Part shown: one piece after another, positions 43,212-52,107 of the stretch
Numbering within the stretch: the stretch's first letter is position 1
Layout: the number at the start of each line of letters is the position of its first letter
Assembly (NCBI GenBank): GCA_964640795.1
Contig: CAZXIN010000001.1
Coordinates: 248,001 to 312,000, forward strand
DNA from: M269 sp964640795
Lineage (GTDB): Bacteria > Pseudomonadota > Gammaproteobacteria > Enterobacterales > Alteromonadaceae
Length of the DNA: 64,000 bases
Direction: 5' to 3'
The notes under the pieces: model-generated
Told to the model about the DNA's origin: nothing
Databases searched by the model: none
Seen by the model: only the letters and a program-made list of their open reading frames with translations
Program-made: the position numbers and the translations under genes

Positions 43212-45365
43212 TTACCTGAAAGGTATAGAAACTATATCTGACTTTCCTTGTTGTCGCTGAAAGTATGTGAATGCTGTACCGTCATGGTTTATCGAAAAAT
43301 ACGATCTGACTTTATCATAGTCAAACGTTATTTTAGATTCTGATGGGTTTTCTAGGTCGCTGACATCAAGTTGATGAAAAGTCGTCTGAACTAAATCATG
43401 GCTACTCCAAAATATAGAATCACCTCTAACATACCAATATGTATTGGGCTCGTAAGATAATCTATGATTTAACTTTATTTTTTCATCTGTTTTGTGGTGC
43501 TTCCAAATTAACTCTTGTTCTGGTGTACCTAGTATGTAGTTTTTACCGTGAGTACGAATATACCTAAAATTTTTGAACATAGGAGTGATTGATTCAGTTG
43601 TAATGTCATAGTTTAAAATCTCCCATTGGTCGTAATTTTTAACTGAAAATAGGACGCTTTTTTGGTCTTCTGAAAATGTAGCGTCACCTATGAAGTCTTC
43701 TCCAGATGTAATATACCTAAGCTCTTTTGTTTCACTATTAAATAGAGCAAAGCGTTGATTTATTTTAATTAATAACAGTTTGTCTGATGATGTAGAAGTT
43801 ATAATACTTAAATCATGCTCTGTTTCTATATAGGGAGTAATCTCATTAGTGACAATGTTTAACTGAGCTAAGGTGTTAATATTGTTTTTACTGAATAAAA
43901 TTACCTTATAATCATTGTCTAGTTGATACGCCATAAAATAGATATCAGGTTTTAGTTTGAAAATCTGCTGTGTTGCTCCGCTATTGATAGGGAGGCTTTG
44001 TTCAAAAAATAGCTTTTTAGGTGGTGTTCTATTAACTGCTAATACATGCTCTTTATTTTTAACGGTTAAGTACGCCAGATTGTGGGGTGCTTCTATAAGT
44101 TTAGATGTCTTATCATTTATATGGTTGATTTTTATTAGCTTTTCTTCATCTAGCATGACTATATTTTCGTTATCTAGCCATTTGATATCATAAATAACTT
44201 CACTCTGTTGATGTCGATAGATAACATTATTATTGACCAGATCGATAACCCTAACTTCATTTATGCTGTCATATTCGGATATTCGTAGCACAGCCATCAT
44301 TTTTCCATCTGGCGTTATTGCACCTCTTGAATCGTAGTTATATCTTTGGGTGCTTGAAGTCACTCGTTTAGTTTCTCGGGTTTCAGTGTTGTAGCTGTAT
44401 ATAAACATGGGCTCGCTTTCTAGCTTTTGCCCTGCAAAATAGACCAGCGCTAGATCGGGCGATGTGAATACATTGCCCACTGATACATAGCCTTGAACTA
44501 ATTTTTCACTATTATAAGTTGCTGCATCCGTGAGGATGATTTTACTTAGCGAAGAGTTTCCGTCTTTGTAATCCGAATAGAATAATGTTTTGTTGTCTGC
44601 TGAAAAAGCTAGCCCTAGAGGTAAGTGAGCATCCTGTGTAATAGGTAAAAACTCGTGATAATTTTGTTTTTTCAAATGAATCTGATACCCACTCTGCTCA
44701 CCAACTTGACCAGTAAAAGCAATGTATTGCTCATTCGGTGAGAGTGCGAGGGCTCTCTTCTCGCCTGGCAACGAATCAATGACCTCTGTCACAATCGCTC
44801 GACGTTTATCTCGATGAGGTTTTTTTTTATCTGAAAAATAGAGGGTAGAATTTATTGTTGCCCATAGTAAAAGCGCAGTGATTAATAAGAGGTACAGCCC
44901 CTTTGTTCTGTGACGAGACACCGCTGATGCAGAATAGGTTGACTGAAGGGAAGCTTGATTACCTCCAGAGATATTTTCAGCTGAAATAAGATTATCCCCA
45001 AGATGTCGGCTATTCTTGATGGAATCTTGAATAAGTGTTGTTCGGTCGGTGCAGCTATCGATAACTGAAACAGGGCAGACTAATTTATACCCACGAGTTG
45101 GTAAGGATTTGATATAGCTTGGGTTTTTATGATCGTCGTCAAACAGGGTTCGTAATTTACTGATGGTTCTACGAATAGCAGCATCAGACACTATTCTGTC
45201 TCTCCATACATTGTTATGCAGGTCTTCCATAGTCACGTAGTGGGTATGGTTGTCGTATAGATATAACAATACAGCTAACACCTTAGGCTCCAGCACAACA
45301 CTTGTACCGTCATGGCTTAACAGCATTTCTTCGACATCCAATCTGTAATTACCGAACGCGATCAC
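43212..45365 (-). CDS. CadC/ToxR-like membrane-anchored regulator with a beta-propeller sensor domain
   Basis: 717 residues. N-terminal OmpR-type winged helix (1-100: YRLDVEEMLLSHDG, LEPKVLAVLLYL, RIVSDAAIRRTISKLR, SLPTRGYKLVCPV). A cytoplasmic linker leads to one membrane helix near 154-173 (LYLLLITALLLWATINS). The periplasmic part (200-717) has repeated TolB/PD40-like blades (LALSPNEQYIAFTG, LAFSADNKTLFYSDY, ATFSEDQKSVLFSVK). One-component regulators of this build sense envelope signals and bind DNA from the membrane. Its gene is divergent from the RiPP operon, so it is the natural candidate to control it. Confidence 0.88.
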   Translation of the reverse strand: MIAFGNYRLDVEEMLLSHDGTSVVLEPKVLAVLLYLYDNHTHYVTMEDLHNNVWRDRIVSDAAIRRTISKLRTLFDDDHKNPSYIKSLPTRGYKLVCPVSVIDSCTDRTTLIQDSIKNSRHLGDNLISAENISGGNQASLQSTYSASAVSRHRTKGLYLLLITALLLWATINSTLYFSDKKKPHRDKRRAIVTEVIDSLPGEKRALALSPNEQYIAFTGQVGEQSGYQIHLKKQNYHEFLPITQDAHLPLGLAFSADNKTLFYSDYKDGNSSLSKIILTDAATYNSEKLVQGYVSVGNVFTSPDLALVYFAGQKLESEPMFIYSYNTETRETKRVTSSTQRYNYDSRGAITPDGKMMAVLRISEYDSINEVRVIDLVNNNVIYRHQQSEVIYDIKWLDNENIVMLDEEKLIKINHINDKTSKLIEAPHNLAYLTVKNKEHVLAVNRTPPKKLFFEQSLPINSGATQQIFKLKPDIYFMAYQLDNDYKVILFSKNNINTLAQLNIVTNEITPYIETEHDLSIITSTSSDKLLLIKINQRFALFNSETKELRYITSGEDFIGDATFSEDQKSVLFSVKNYDQWEILNYDITTESITPMFKNFRYIRTHGKNYILGTPEQELIWKHHKTDEKIKLNHRLSYEPNTYWYVRGDSIFWSSHDLVQTTFHQLDVSDLENPSESKITFDYDKVRSYFSINHDGTAFTYFQRQQGKSDIVSIPFR

Positions 45366-45591
45366 TCATGAATCCTTACGCTGTGGTTATATTTAGTACC
45401 TTTGAGAGTATGTATATATTAAAAAAACAAGAAATTTTATAGTAACAGGAGTTAATCATATTAGCTATATACAGTCTTGTTAAAAACGTAACTCGTTGAA
45501 AAATATAATAGTTATGTGTTTGTTACGCAGAAGTCACATGGATTTTATTGCCCATTTTTGTAGTAAGAATAGCTTTGTCAATCAAAGTGCC

Positions 45592-45632
45592 GGCGAATAT
45601 CAACACGTGCCGAATAACACTGACCGAATAAC
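45592..45632. promoter_or_regulatory. Direct repeats upstream of the RiPP operon, candidate operator
   Basis: CCGAATAAC occurs at 45610-45618 and again at 45624-45632 (14-base period), with a weaker GGCGAATATC at 45592-45601. OmpR-type winged-helix regulators typically bind tandem direct repeats. The site lies between the divergent CadC-like gene and the first small peptide gene. The whole 45366-45675 interval is otherwise gene-free and must hold both promoters. Confidence 0.4.
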
Positions 45633-45675
45633 GCTTAATTGATTATTAGGCTTCATGAGAAATAGGGTAGATACC

Positions 45676-45867
45676 ATGAGAGATTCACAGGTGGAAAATC
45701 ATACAGCAAATGCAGTTAGAACAAATGAAGGGTTCATTGAAGTCACTAGCCTTGAGTTATTAGACGACATGGTGGGGGGACTGATCAATCCTGAGTCTAG
45801 CTTCTGCGAATTACTAGATGAAGAAGCTATTGAATTGAGAAAAAATAGAACATCTAACGGTATTTAA
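45676..45867 (+). CDS. Putative RiPP precursor peptide with double-glycine leader (first)
   Basis: 63 residues from ATG 45676 (AGGGTAG upstream; an ATG at 45655 is also in frame). The leader (MRDSQVENHTANAV ... VTSLELLDDMVGG) ends in a double glycine preceded by the hydrophobic pattern L-LLDDMV-GG typical of C39 substrates. The remainder begins LINPESSFCELLDEEAIE and has one Cys. It shares the junction GG-x-NPE with the next peptide (GG-FNPE versus GG-LINPE). It is the first gene after the divergent regulator. It could be a second precursor or a leader-like helper. Expression and modification not proven. Confidence 0.6.
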   Translation: MRDSQVENHTANAVRTNEGFIEVTSLELLDDMVGGLINPESSFCELLDEEAIELRKNRTSNGI

Positions 45868-45989
45868 ATTAATTTGTTTTACCTGTCACATTTTACAGTT
45901 TCTAAAATTTTGATGGTGGTCATAATTTAATTATCCAAGTTTTTTGGATAAAAAAGAAAGTTTAAATATTTAATATAGGAATTTTTAAA

Positions 45990-46178
45990 ATGACAAATAA
46001 ATTTGAAAATATTGAAAGTGATGACGTTAAATTAAACAAAGATGGTGAGTTAGAAGTCAGTGAAGAACTGGCTGGTGCTATTGCTGGAGGGTTCAATCCT
46101 GAAGAGGAAGAGGATGAAGATGTCAATAATGGATGTACTGTCACTAATAATGGCTGTAGCAGACAATTAAGCATATAA
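45990..46178 (+). CDS. RiPP precursor peptide with double-glycine leader and Cys-containing core
   Basis: 62 residues, ATG 45990 with AGGAA upstream. Leader of about 34 residues ends LEVSEELAGAIAGG, a textbook GG site for C39 peptidases. The predicted product starts FNPEEEEDEDV, an acidic run of nine Glu/Asp in ten residues, followed by NNGCTVTNNGCSRQLSI. The NNGC motif occurs twice, seven residues apart, and these are the only Cys in the peptide. A radical SAM/SPASM gene and a C39 exporter follow directly, so the two Cys are the likely thioether or crosslink sites. Confidence 0.8.
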   Translation: MTNKFENIESDDVKLNKDGELEVSEELAGAIAGGFNPEEEEDEDVNNGCTVTNNGCSRQLSI

Positions 46179-46200
46179 GCGCTGCTTTCTAATCTGAGAC

Positions 46201-46241
46201 AGGTGTGCAGAAAATAGTAGATGTACTGTACACCTCCTTTT
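46201..46241 (+). terminator. Attenuator-like hairpin between precursor and maturase genes
   Basis: A 10-bp stem AGGTGTGCAG/CTGTACACCT with one G-T pair and a 15-base loop, followed by CCTTTTG. It lies between the precursor stop (46178) and the maturase start (46268). Partial termination or 3' end protection here would yield more precursor than enzyme transcript. Confidence 0.55.
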
Positions 46242-46267
46242 GAGTATTTAATTTGGAGTAATTTTAA

Positions 46268-47296
46268 ATGATAGATTCTCAAGACAATATTAAAGGCTTT
46301 AGAAGGCATTCGCTAGCAAGTGGGTTAAATCCTAAAAGTTTTCATCTCATACTTTTTCCTACCGAGCAATGTAATTTCCGTTGCGTTTATTGCTATGAAG
46401 ATTTTGAAATAGGTCAAATGCCTGATTGGCTAGTTGAAGCAACTAAAACACTGATAACGAATAAAGTGCCTAACTTAGATAGGCTTAACTTGAGTTGGTT
46501 TGGCGGTGAACCCCTTCTAGCAAAGAACATTTTATTTGATGTTGCTGAACATGCACAAAAGCTAGCTTACAAATATGACTGCAAACTCTCAGGAGATTTA
46601 ACGACTAATGGTTTATTGCTAGATGTCAAGACATTGGAACGTTTGGTGGCGCTTAAGCAAAATGGTTTTCAAATTTCGATTGATGGTGATAAAGAAACAC
46701 ATGATCAGACAAGGGTCACTCGAACAGGTCGTGGAAGCTTTGATAAAATTTGGACGAGGATAAATGACGCAGCCGCCACCGATCTGGACTTTACCATTTT
46801 ATTGCGTGTTCACGTTACGGATATCAATCAACAAAGTGTATTGAATTTCTGTCAACGTTACGATGAGACGCTTGCTGATGATCCACGTTTCAGAATTATT
46901 TTTAAGCCTATCGGAGATTTGGGTGGCAATAATTCAGACGTTGTTGAGAAGTTAACTTCGAAGAAATCAGCTCATGCATTAGTTGAAGAGTTAACCAAGG
47001 CTTACGAAAAACCGGATGCAAATAAAAAGGGACATTATATTTGCTATGCCTGTAAACCTAATTCACTTGCTATCCGCGCTAATGGAAATTTAAACAAATG
47101 TACAGTGGCATTGAGTGATGACAGAAACAATGTAGGTAAGATAAATGCAGATGGTACTTTAACTATCAATAACCAAAGTTTTAATAGTTGGACTAAGGGC
47201 TTCATCACTCTTGATAGCTGGCAAATGGGATGCCCGATGAGTTACATGAACAGTCACGCCTCTGCTGGAGACATTGCTATTAAGAAAGTAGGCTAA
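46268..47296 (+). CDS. Radical SAM/SPASM peptide maturase
   Basis: 342 residues. The radical SAM cluster motif CNFRCVYC (CxxxCxxC, Cys 35, 39 and 42) is followed by YEDFEIG, the usual Tyr/Phe after the third Cys. GGEPL near 80 and DLTTNGLLL near 120 are the normal SAM-binding elements; the barrel continues to about 230. The C-terminal part (245-330) carries SPASM/Twitch-type Cys: ICYACKPN, GNLNKCTVAL and WQMGCPMSYM, enough for one or two auxiliary iron-sulphur clusters. Enzymes of this build install thioether, C-C or epimerised centres in peptides. Adjacent precursor and exporter genes support that role. No RRE domain is evident. Confidence 0.9.
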   Translation: MIDSQDNIKGFRRHSLASGLNPKSFHLILFPTEQCNFRCVYCYEDFEIGQMPDWLVEATKTLITNKVPNLDRLNLSWFGGEPLLAKNILFDVAEHAQKLAYKYDCKLSGDLTTNGLLLDVKTLERLVALKQNGFQISIDGDKETHDQTRVTRTGRGSFDKIWTRINDAAATDLDFTILLRVHVTDINQQSVLNFCQRYDETLADDPRFRIIFKPIGDLGGNNSDVVEKLTSKKSAHALVEELTKAYEKPDANKKGHYICYACKPNSLAIRANGNLNKCTVALSDDRNNVGKINADGTLTINNQSFNSWTKGFITLDSWQMGCPMSYMNSHASAGDIAIKKVG

Positions 47297-47300
47297 CCTA

Positions 47301-48002
47301 ATGTCTGTTATTAGTATGTTCCGTAAAGAGGCATTAAGGCATCAATACAAAACACAGGAATTTGGCCACTCGGTTATAAAGCAACCGAATATTATTAGCT
47401 ATTTTATTGTTGGTTTGTGCGTTGTGATGCTGGTCATTTTTATTGCTATTCATTATGTGACTTTGGCTACTAATAATATCTACAGCTTAAAGATCAGTAT
47501 TGAGAATTATTATCCACTAGTTAAGGCAGAGTCTGTTGTCATAACTGATCAACTTGCCACCGCTGGGACAAGAGTCAATAAAGGTCAGCCGATAGCCAAT
47601 TTGAGTATGATTGATGACTTGTCTCAATCAAAAAGTAGCTATTATTTAAAAGCGCCAGTAGCAGGAATTTACTTCCAAACTCTCTCTGATTCGATGTTAG
47701 TGGCGGCTTATCAGCCAATAGGTTATCTGTTAAGAAACACCTCTAAGAACGATTTCCTATTTTGGTTGCAGGAAAAGCCTAGAAAACCCATTAGAGTTGG
47801 AGAGTCTGTGTCGCTGATTATTGATCAGAAGCCTATCGAAGGACGAGTCTCCATGGTTGTGGGAACGTTTATTAAAGGCAAAGGACAGAAAATATCGATT
47901 CGGCTAAATAATATTAACCATCTTTCCTTATTGTCTCCTACAGCTGATTTGCAAATGTTATTGAAGCGGCAGCCAAAAACGATTCGTCAATTACTAGGAT
48001 AG
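47301..48002 (+). CDS. Short HlyD/CvaA-like adaptor of the C39 exporter
   Basis: 233 residues, much shorter than HlyD (about 480). It begins SMFRKEALRHQYKTQEFG, resembling the FRxEALxxR cytoplasmic start of CvaA/HlyD proteins, then a single membrane helix (about 31-55). The lipoyl halves occur back to back (AGTRVNKGQPIANL and YLKAPVAGIYF), so the long coiled-coil hairpin is missing, and a beta-barrel end follows. Without the hairpin it probably cannot reach a TolC channel alone. Start is 5 bases after the maturase stop; 4 bases before the exporter. It acts with the exporter at 48007. Confidence 0.8.
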   Translation: MSVISMFRKEALRHQYKTQEFGHSVIKQPNIISYFIVGLCVVMLVIFIAIHYVTLATNNIYSLKISIENYYPLVKAESVVITDQLATAGTRVNKGQPIANLSMIDDLSQSKSSYYLKAPVAGIYFQTLSDSMLVAAYQPIGYLLRNTSKNDFLFWLQEKPRKPIRVGESVSLIIDQKPIEGRVSMVVGTFIKGKGQKISIRLNNINHLSLLSPTADLQMLLKRQPKTIRQLLG

Positions 48003-48006
48003 TAAG

Positions 48007-50124
48007 ATGCAGCTAACTGACTATATTGACTTTACCTCCGATAGGCTTCCTGTCTTCGTACAAAGCGAGGTTGCAGAATGTGGTATTACCTGTCTTGCAA
48101 TGATTGCTTACTACCACGGCTATAAAGTCAATATGTTAGCTATGCGGCAAAAATACCCTGTCGGGATTCAAGGTATAACCGTCAAGCAGATACTTAAAGT
48201 TGCCGATGACATTGGTTTGTCCGGTAGAGTACTGAAACTTGATCTGGGGCAGTTAGCTAAGGTTAAAGGGCCTGCCATTTTACACTGGAATTTCAACCAC
48301 TTTGTGACGCTATGTGCAGTGAATAGGCGAAACGTGGTCATACATGATCCTGCAAAGGGCAAAATTAAACTGAGCTGGGAACAATTATCTGAGTCCTTCA
48401 CTGGTATTGTGATAGAGCTAACGCCATCAAGTAACTTTGAGCGGGCTGATAAACGAGTGAAAATGCCTCTGCGTGCTTTCATCGGCAATGTCGACGGATT
48501 AGGAACTGCTTTATTTAAAATATTTGTAATAGCTGTGCTACTGCAATGCCTGCTGCTAGCAGCCCCTTATTATATTAGGCTTGTTATTGATCAAGGTATT
48601 CCACTATCAGATCGCAGCATATTACTTTGGTTTTTATTTGGTTTTATTGGCATTACGTTACTCACAGTTTGTAGTAATTTCATTCGCGCAGCTGCTATTT
48701 TATATTTGGATAAGAATTTAGGCTTTCAGGTGAAAGCTAATATCCAGCGTCACTTATTGCACCTTCCTATGTCTTTTTTTGAAAGTCGCCATGTAGGTGA
48801 TATTAAGTCACGCTTTGAAGCGTTTAATGAAGTGCAACGTATGATCAGTCGAGGGTTTATCACAGCTCTTGTAGAAGGTATTTTGGGCTTAACGACGCTA
48901 ATCATCATGTATAGCTACGAGTCGTCACTAGCCATACTCTCTGTATCATTCTTGTTGATGACTTTTGTATTACGTTTTGTCCTCATCAATAAAGAAAACG
49001 AGTTCCTTGAGCAAGCCCTATCAAAGCAAGCAAAAGAGAATAGTCATTTCTTAGAGACGATACGGGCAATTATGCCGATTAAGTGTTATGTCAAAGAAAG
49101 TACTCGTTTGTCCTCTTGGTTAAACCTATTTGCTGATACCACGAATGAGAATATTAAGCGCGAGAAGGTCTCTATTCTTGCAGAGATCTCTCAAGAGTTG
49201 CTGAGTAAGTTGGAATATTTGTTAGTCATTTTTGTTGGGGCCACTTTGATTATTGATGATGTTTTTACACTCGGTATGTTCATTGCGTTTTTGGCTTATC
49301 GGCAGCAGTTTGCAAACAGCACTCAGGCATTGGTCGACCAATTATTTCGTTTTAGATTAGCCTCGACTTATTTGAGGCGTATGTCTGACATTGTCCTACA
49401 AAAACAAGAAGAAGAGACGGGACATTTTGTTTTAACGAAAGAATCAACTTTAGGCCATATAGAAGTGAAGGATTTGCATTTTCGCTATAGCCCTTCGTCG
49501 AGTTGGATATTTCAGGGATTGAGCTTTCAGGTTGCAGCGGGTGAATCTGTGGCAATAGTGGGGCGTTCAGGTTTAGGTAAATCGACCCTATTGAAGTTAA
49601 TGACCGGATTAATTCAATCTGATCATGGAGAGTACTTGTTGGATGGTCATTCTATTAAACACATCGGTATGCGTAATTTTAGATCTCTCTGCGCGACGGT
49701 AATGCAAAATGACCAATTACTGAATGGTTCTCTCATCGAAAACATTACTTTTTTTGAACCAAACCCTGATGTTGAAAGAGCCCAAGAAGCGGCAAAAGGT
49801 GCTTACATTTGGCAAGAAATTCAGGCAATGCCCATGGGATTGCATTCTCAAGTAGGTGATTTGGGGAGTGCTTTGTCTGGAGGACAAAAACAAAGGCTGT
49901 TACTTGCTAGAGCTTTATATAGTCAACCTAAAATACTGTTTTTGGATGAGGCGACTAGTGCTTTAGATAGTACAACGGAGCAACAAGTGAATAAGTATTT
50001 AAAAGAAAAAAATATTACCAGAATAAGCGTCGCGCATCGTCGAGAGACCATTAATATGGCCGATAGGATTATTGATCTTAATGAGCTGGCTGGTATTAAA
50101 ACTTCAACGGCTATTGCGGGCTAA
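48007..50124 (+). CDS. Peptidase C39-containing ABC exporter (PCAT)
   Basis: 705 residues. C39 domain 1-140: Gln in VFVQSEVAECG (oxyanion) and catalytic Cys 25, then ITCLAMIAYYHGYKV; the His in LHWNFNHFVTL and Asp in VIHDPAKGK complete the triad, so the peptidase should be active. A six-helix membrane domain at about 160-440, then the ATPase with Walker A VGRSGLGKST, signature LSGGQKQRLLLARAL, and Walker B ILFLDEATSALDS. It would cleave the GG leader peptides encoded at 45676 and 45990 and pump the product out of the cytoplasm. Confidence 0.95.
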   Translation: MQLTDYIDFTSDRLPVFVQSEVAECGITCLAMIAYYHGYKVNMLAMRQKYPVGIQGITVKQILKVADDIGLSGRVLKLDLGQLAKVKGPAILHWNFNHFVTLCAVNRRNVVIHDPAKGKIKLSWEQLSESFTGIVIELTPSSNFERADKRVKMPLRAFIGNVDGLGTALFKIFVIAVLLQCLLLAAPYYIRLVIDQGIPLSDRSILLWFLFGFIGITLLTVCSNFIRAAAILYLDKNLGFQVKANIQRHLLHLPMSFFESRHVGDIKSRFEAFNEVQRMISRGFITALVEGILGLTTLIIMYSYESSLAILSVSFLLMTFVLRFVLINKENEFLEQALSKQAKENSHFLETIRAIMPIKCYVKESTRLSSWLNLFADTTNENIKREKVSILAEISQELLSKLEYLLVIFVGATLIIDDVFTLGMFIAFLAYRQQFANSTQALVDQLFRFRLASTYLRRMSDIVLQKQEEETGHFVLTKESTLGHIEVKDLHFRYSPSSSWIFQGLSFQVAAGESVAIVGRSGLGKSTLLKLMTGLIQSDHGEYLLDGHSIKHIGMRNFRSLCATVMQNDQLLNGSLIENITFFEPNPDVERAQEAAKGAYIWQEIQAMPMGLHSQVGDLGSALSGGQKQRLLLARALYSQPKILFLDEATSALDSTTEQQVNKYLKEKNITRISVAHRRETINMADRIIDLNELAGIKTSTAIAG

Positions 50125-50153
50125 ATAGAACGTCATAGAGGAGCTATAGCATT

Positions 50154-51377
50154 ATGAAAATTAAATCATCGAGGGTGTATCAGTTTTTAATGGGGCTATC
50201 ACTCTTAATGCTCATTTCAGGGTGGCGTATGGGGTATTCGGAGAATGCTGAGTACGTGCCACTTGATAGTGTCACTATTGCAGAGGTTCAGTCAGGAGAC
50301 TTCTCAGTGAAAATAGAGGGTTATGGTTCTTTACAGTCTGCGAATAAACGTTTGTTGACGGCAACCAGTAATGCCATCGTTGATGAGATTAGGCTAAAGG
50401 CTGGCGCAGTGGTGGAAGAAGACACGGTCATTTTAATCCTTAAGAACCCAGAGTTAGAAGCTAAATTGCGCCAAGCGTTAGCAAAATTGCAAAATAGTAA
50501 GACTCAAAAGCGCAGCATCATATTACAGCAGCAAAAAGAGCTGCTCGATAGTGAATCTATGGTGTCTGAACTGGAAGCCGAAGCGGAAATCTCCATGTTG
50601 CAAGTTGAGGCGGAACGCTCTCTAGCGGAATCCGGGATTATCTCTGGTATCAGCGCTAAGAAAAATGAACTGAAAGCTAAACAGCTATCCAACAAGGTAA
50701 AACTGGAAAAGGTTAAGCTGAACAAGTTGCTCGCATTGCATACTGAAGCTTTAGCAATTCAAGATGATTTGATTAGCCAATCTCAAGAAGAGTTTGATGT
50801 CGCTAAGCATCGGGTGAGCCAATTATCTGTGAAAGCAGGACTGCGTGGCGTTATTCAGCGATTGCCGCTTGATTTAGGACAGAGTGTATCTATAGGCACA
50901 GAGCTAGCTCTAATTGGCAGCCTATCCCCATTGGTTGCTGAGGTCAAAGTACCACAATTGCAAGCTTACTTAGTGCAGAACGGAATGGAGGCGGAAATCG
51001 GTACAGTGAATGGACAAGTGTCAGGGCAAGTCACGCGTATCGACCCCGTTATTGAAGAGGGAGCTGTGCAAATTGATATAGAAATAACCGGGGTTACTGA
51101 CAACGGGATTAAGCCTATGCAGTTAGTTGACGCGACTATTCTTGCTGATGTGCAAAAAGGAGTGCACTACATCAAAACGCCCACCGGTGTAAATGAAAAC
51201 ACCAGCGCTATGCTGTTTAAATTAACCAAAGAGAACAAGGCCGTTCAAACGGAAGTCAAGTTTGGAAAAGTGTCAGGACAACTTATTCAAGTTCTCTCTG
51301 GCTTACAGCCAGGTGATGAGGTCATCACGTCTAAATTAGACCTTTCAAATGACGTTAAACAAATCAAATTAAGCTAG
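50154..51377 (+). CDS. MacA-like periplasmic adaptor of the second tripartite system
   Basis: 407 residues. One N-terminal hydrophobic segment (about 10-25) then a lipoyl half (NAIVDEIRLKAGAVVEED), a long Glu/Lys-rich coiled coil (about 100-215), the second lipoyl half (VKAGLRGVIQRLPLDLGQ) and barrel domains ending LQPGDEVITSKL. Followed within 14 bases by an ATPase and then an FtsX permease, a set like the DarBCD exporter of darobactin clusters. It sits downstream of the C39 exporter in one run of genes, so it likely serves the same peptide. Confidence 0.88.
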   Translation: MKIKSSRVYQFLMGLSLLMLISGWRMGYSENAEYVPLDSVTIAEVQSGDFSVKIEGYGSLQSANKRLLTATSNAIVDEIRLKAGAVVEEDTVILILKNPELEAKLRQALAKLQNSKTQKRSIILQQQKELLDSESMVSELEAEAEISMLQVEAERSLAESGIISGISAKKNELKAKQLSNKVKLEKVKLNKLLALHTEALAIQDDLISQSQEEFDVAKHRVSQLSVKAGLRGVIQRLPLDLGQSVSIGTELALIGSLSPLVAEVKVPQLQAYLVQNGMEAEIGTVNGQVSGQVTRIDPVIEEGAVQIDIEITGVTDNGIKPMQLVDATILADVQKGVHYIKTPTGVNENTSAMLFKLTKENKAVQTEVKFGKVSGQLIQVLSGLQPGDEVITSKLDLSNDVKQIKLS

Positions 51378-51390
51378 TGGGGAGACATCA

Positions 51391-52107
51391 ATGAATACTG
51401 AGATATTAAAAGTAAAAAACATGACTAAGTCTTTTTTGTCTGGAGATGAGCGGTCACAAGTCCTCAAGCGAATTAGTTTTTCAGTGTTTGATGGGGAGTT
51501 TGTCTCTATTTCTGGGCCATCTGGCTGCGGCAAGTCAACACTGCTCAATATTATGGGGCTACTAGACACTGCAGATGATGGTGAATACTTTATTGATGGC
51601 TTACTTGTTTCTGATCTCAATGCAAGTCAACGAGCAAATATTAGGGGAAATAGGATAGGCTTTGTCTTTCAGTCATTCAATCTCATCGATGAATATAGCG
51701 TACTGGAAAATATTGCATTACCCCTAAAATATCGCGGAGACAGTGCTGAGAAGCGCCGAACTCGCGCATTAGATTGCTTGGATAAGGTCGGTTTAGCCGA
51801 TAAGGCTAAGTTATTCCCTCATCAGCTTTCGGGTGGACAACAGCAGCGAGTTTCTATTGCGCGAGCGCTTGCTGGAGACTCAGGTATTTTATTGGTAGAT
51901 GAACCCACCGGCAACCTTGATTCAAAGAATGGTGATGCGGTGATGTCTCTACTCATTGACTTAAATAAACAGGGAACAACCATTGTTTTAGTCACTCATG
52001 ATCTGCGTTACGCCAAAATGTCTCATCGTACGATTCATCTTCTTGACGGTACTATCAGTAACCCTGTCAATATGGTTGATTCCACCCCGGTGGAGGCAGC
52101 ATGTTAG
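51391..52107 (+). CDS. ABC transporter ATP-binding protein (MacB/LolD type)
   Basis: 238 residues. Walker A GPSGCGKST near 43-51, signature LSGGQQQRVSIARAL, Walker B ILLVDEPTGNLDS and switch His in LVTHDLRYA. It is close in pattern to the ATPase at 24386. Its last codons overlap the start of the permease gene by 7 bases, indicating translational coupling. Confidence 0.95.
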   Translation: MNTEILKVKNMTKSFLSGDERSQVLKRISFSVFDGEFVSISGPSGCGKSTLLNIMGLLDTADDGEYFIDGLLVSDLNASQRANIRGNRIGFVFQSFNLIDEYSVLENIALPLKYRGDSAEKRRTRALDCLDKVGLADKAKLFPHQLSGGQQQRVSIARALAGDSGILLVDEPTGNLDSKNGDAVMSLLIDLNKQGTTIVLVTHDLRYAKMSHRTIHLLDGTISNPVNMVDSTPVEAAC

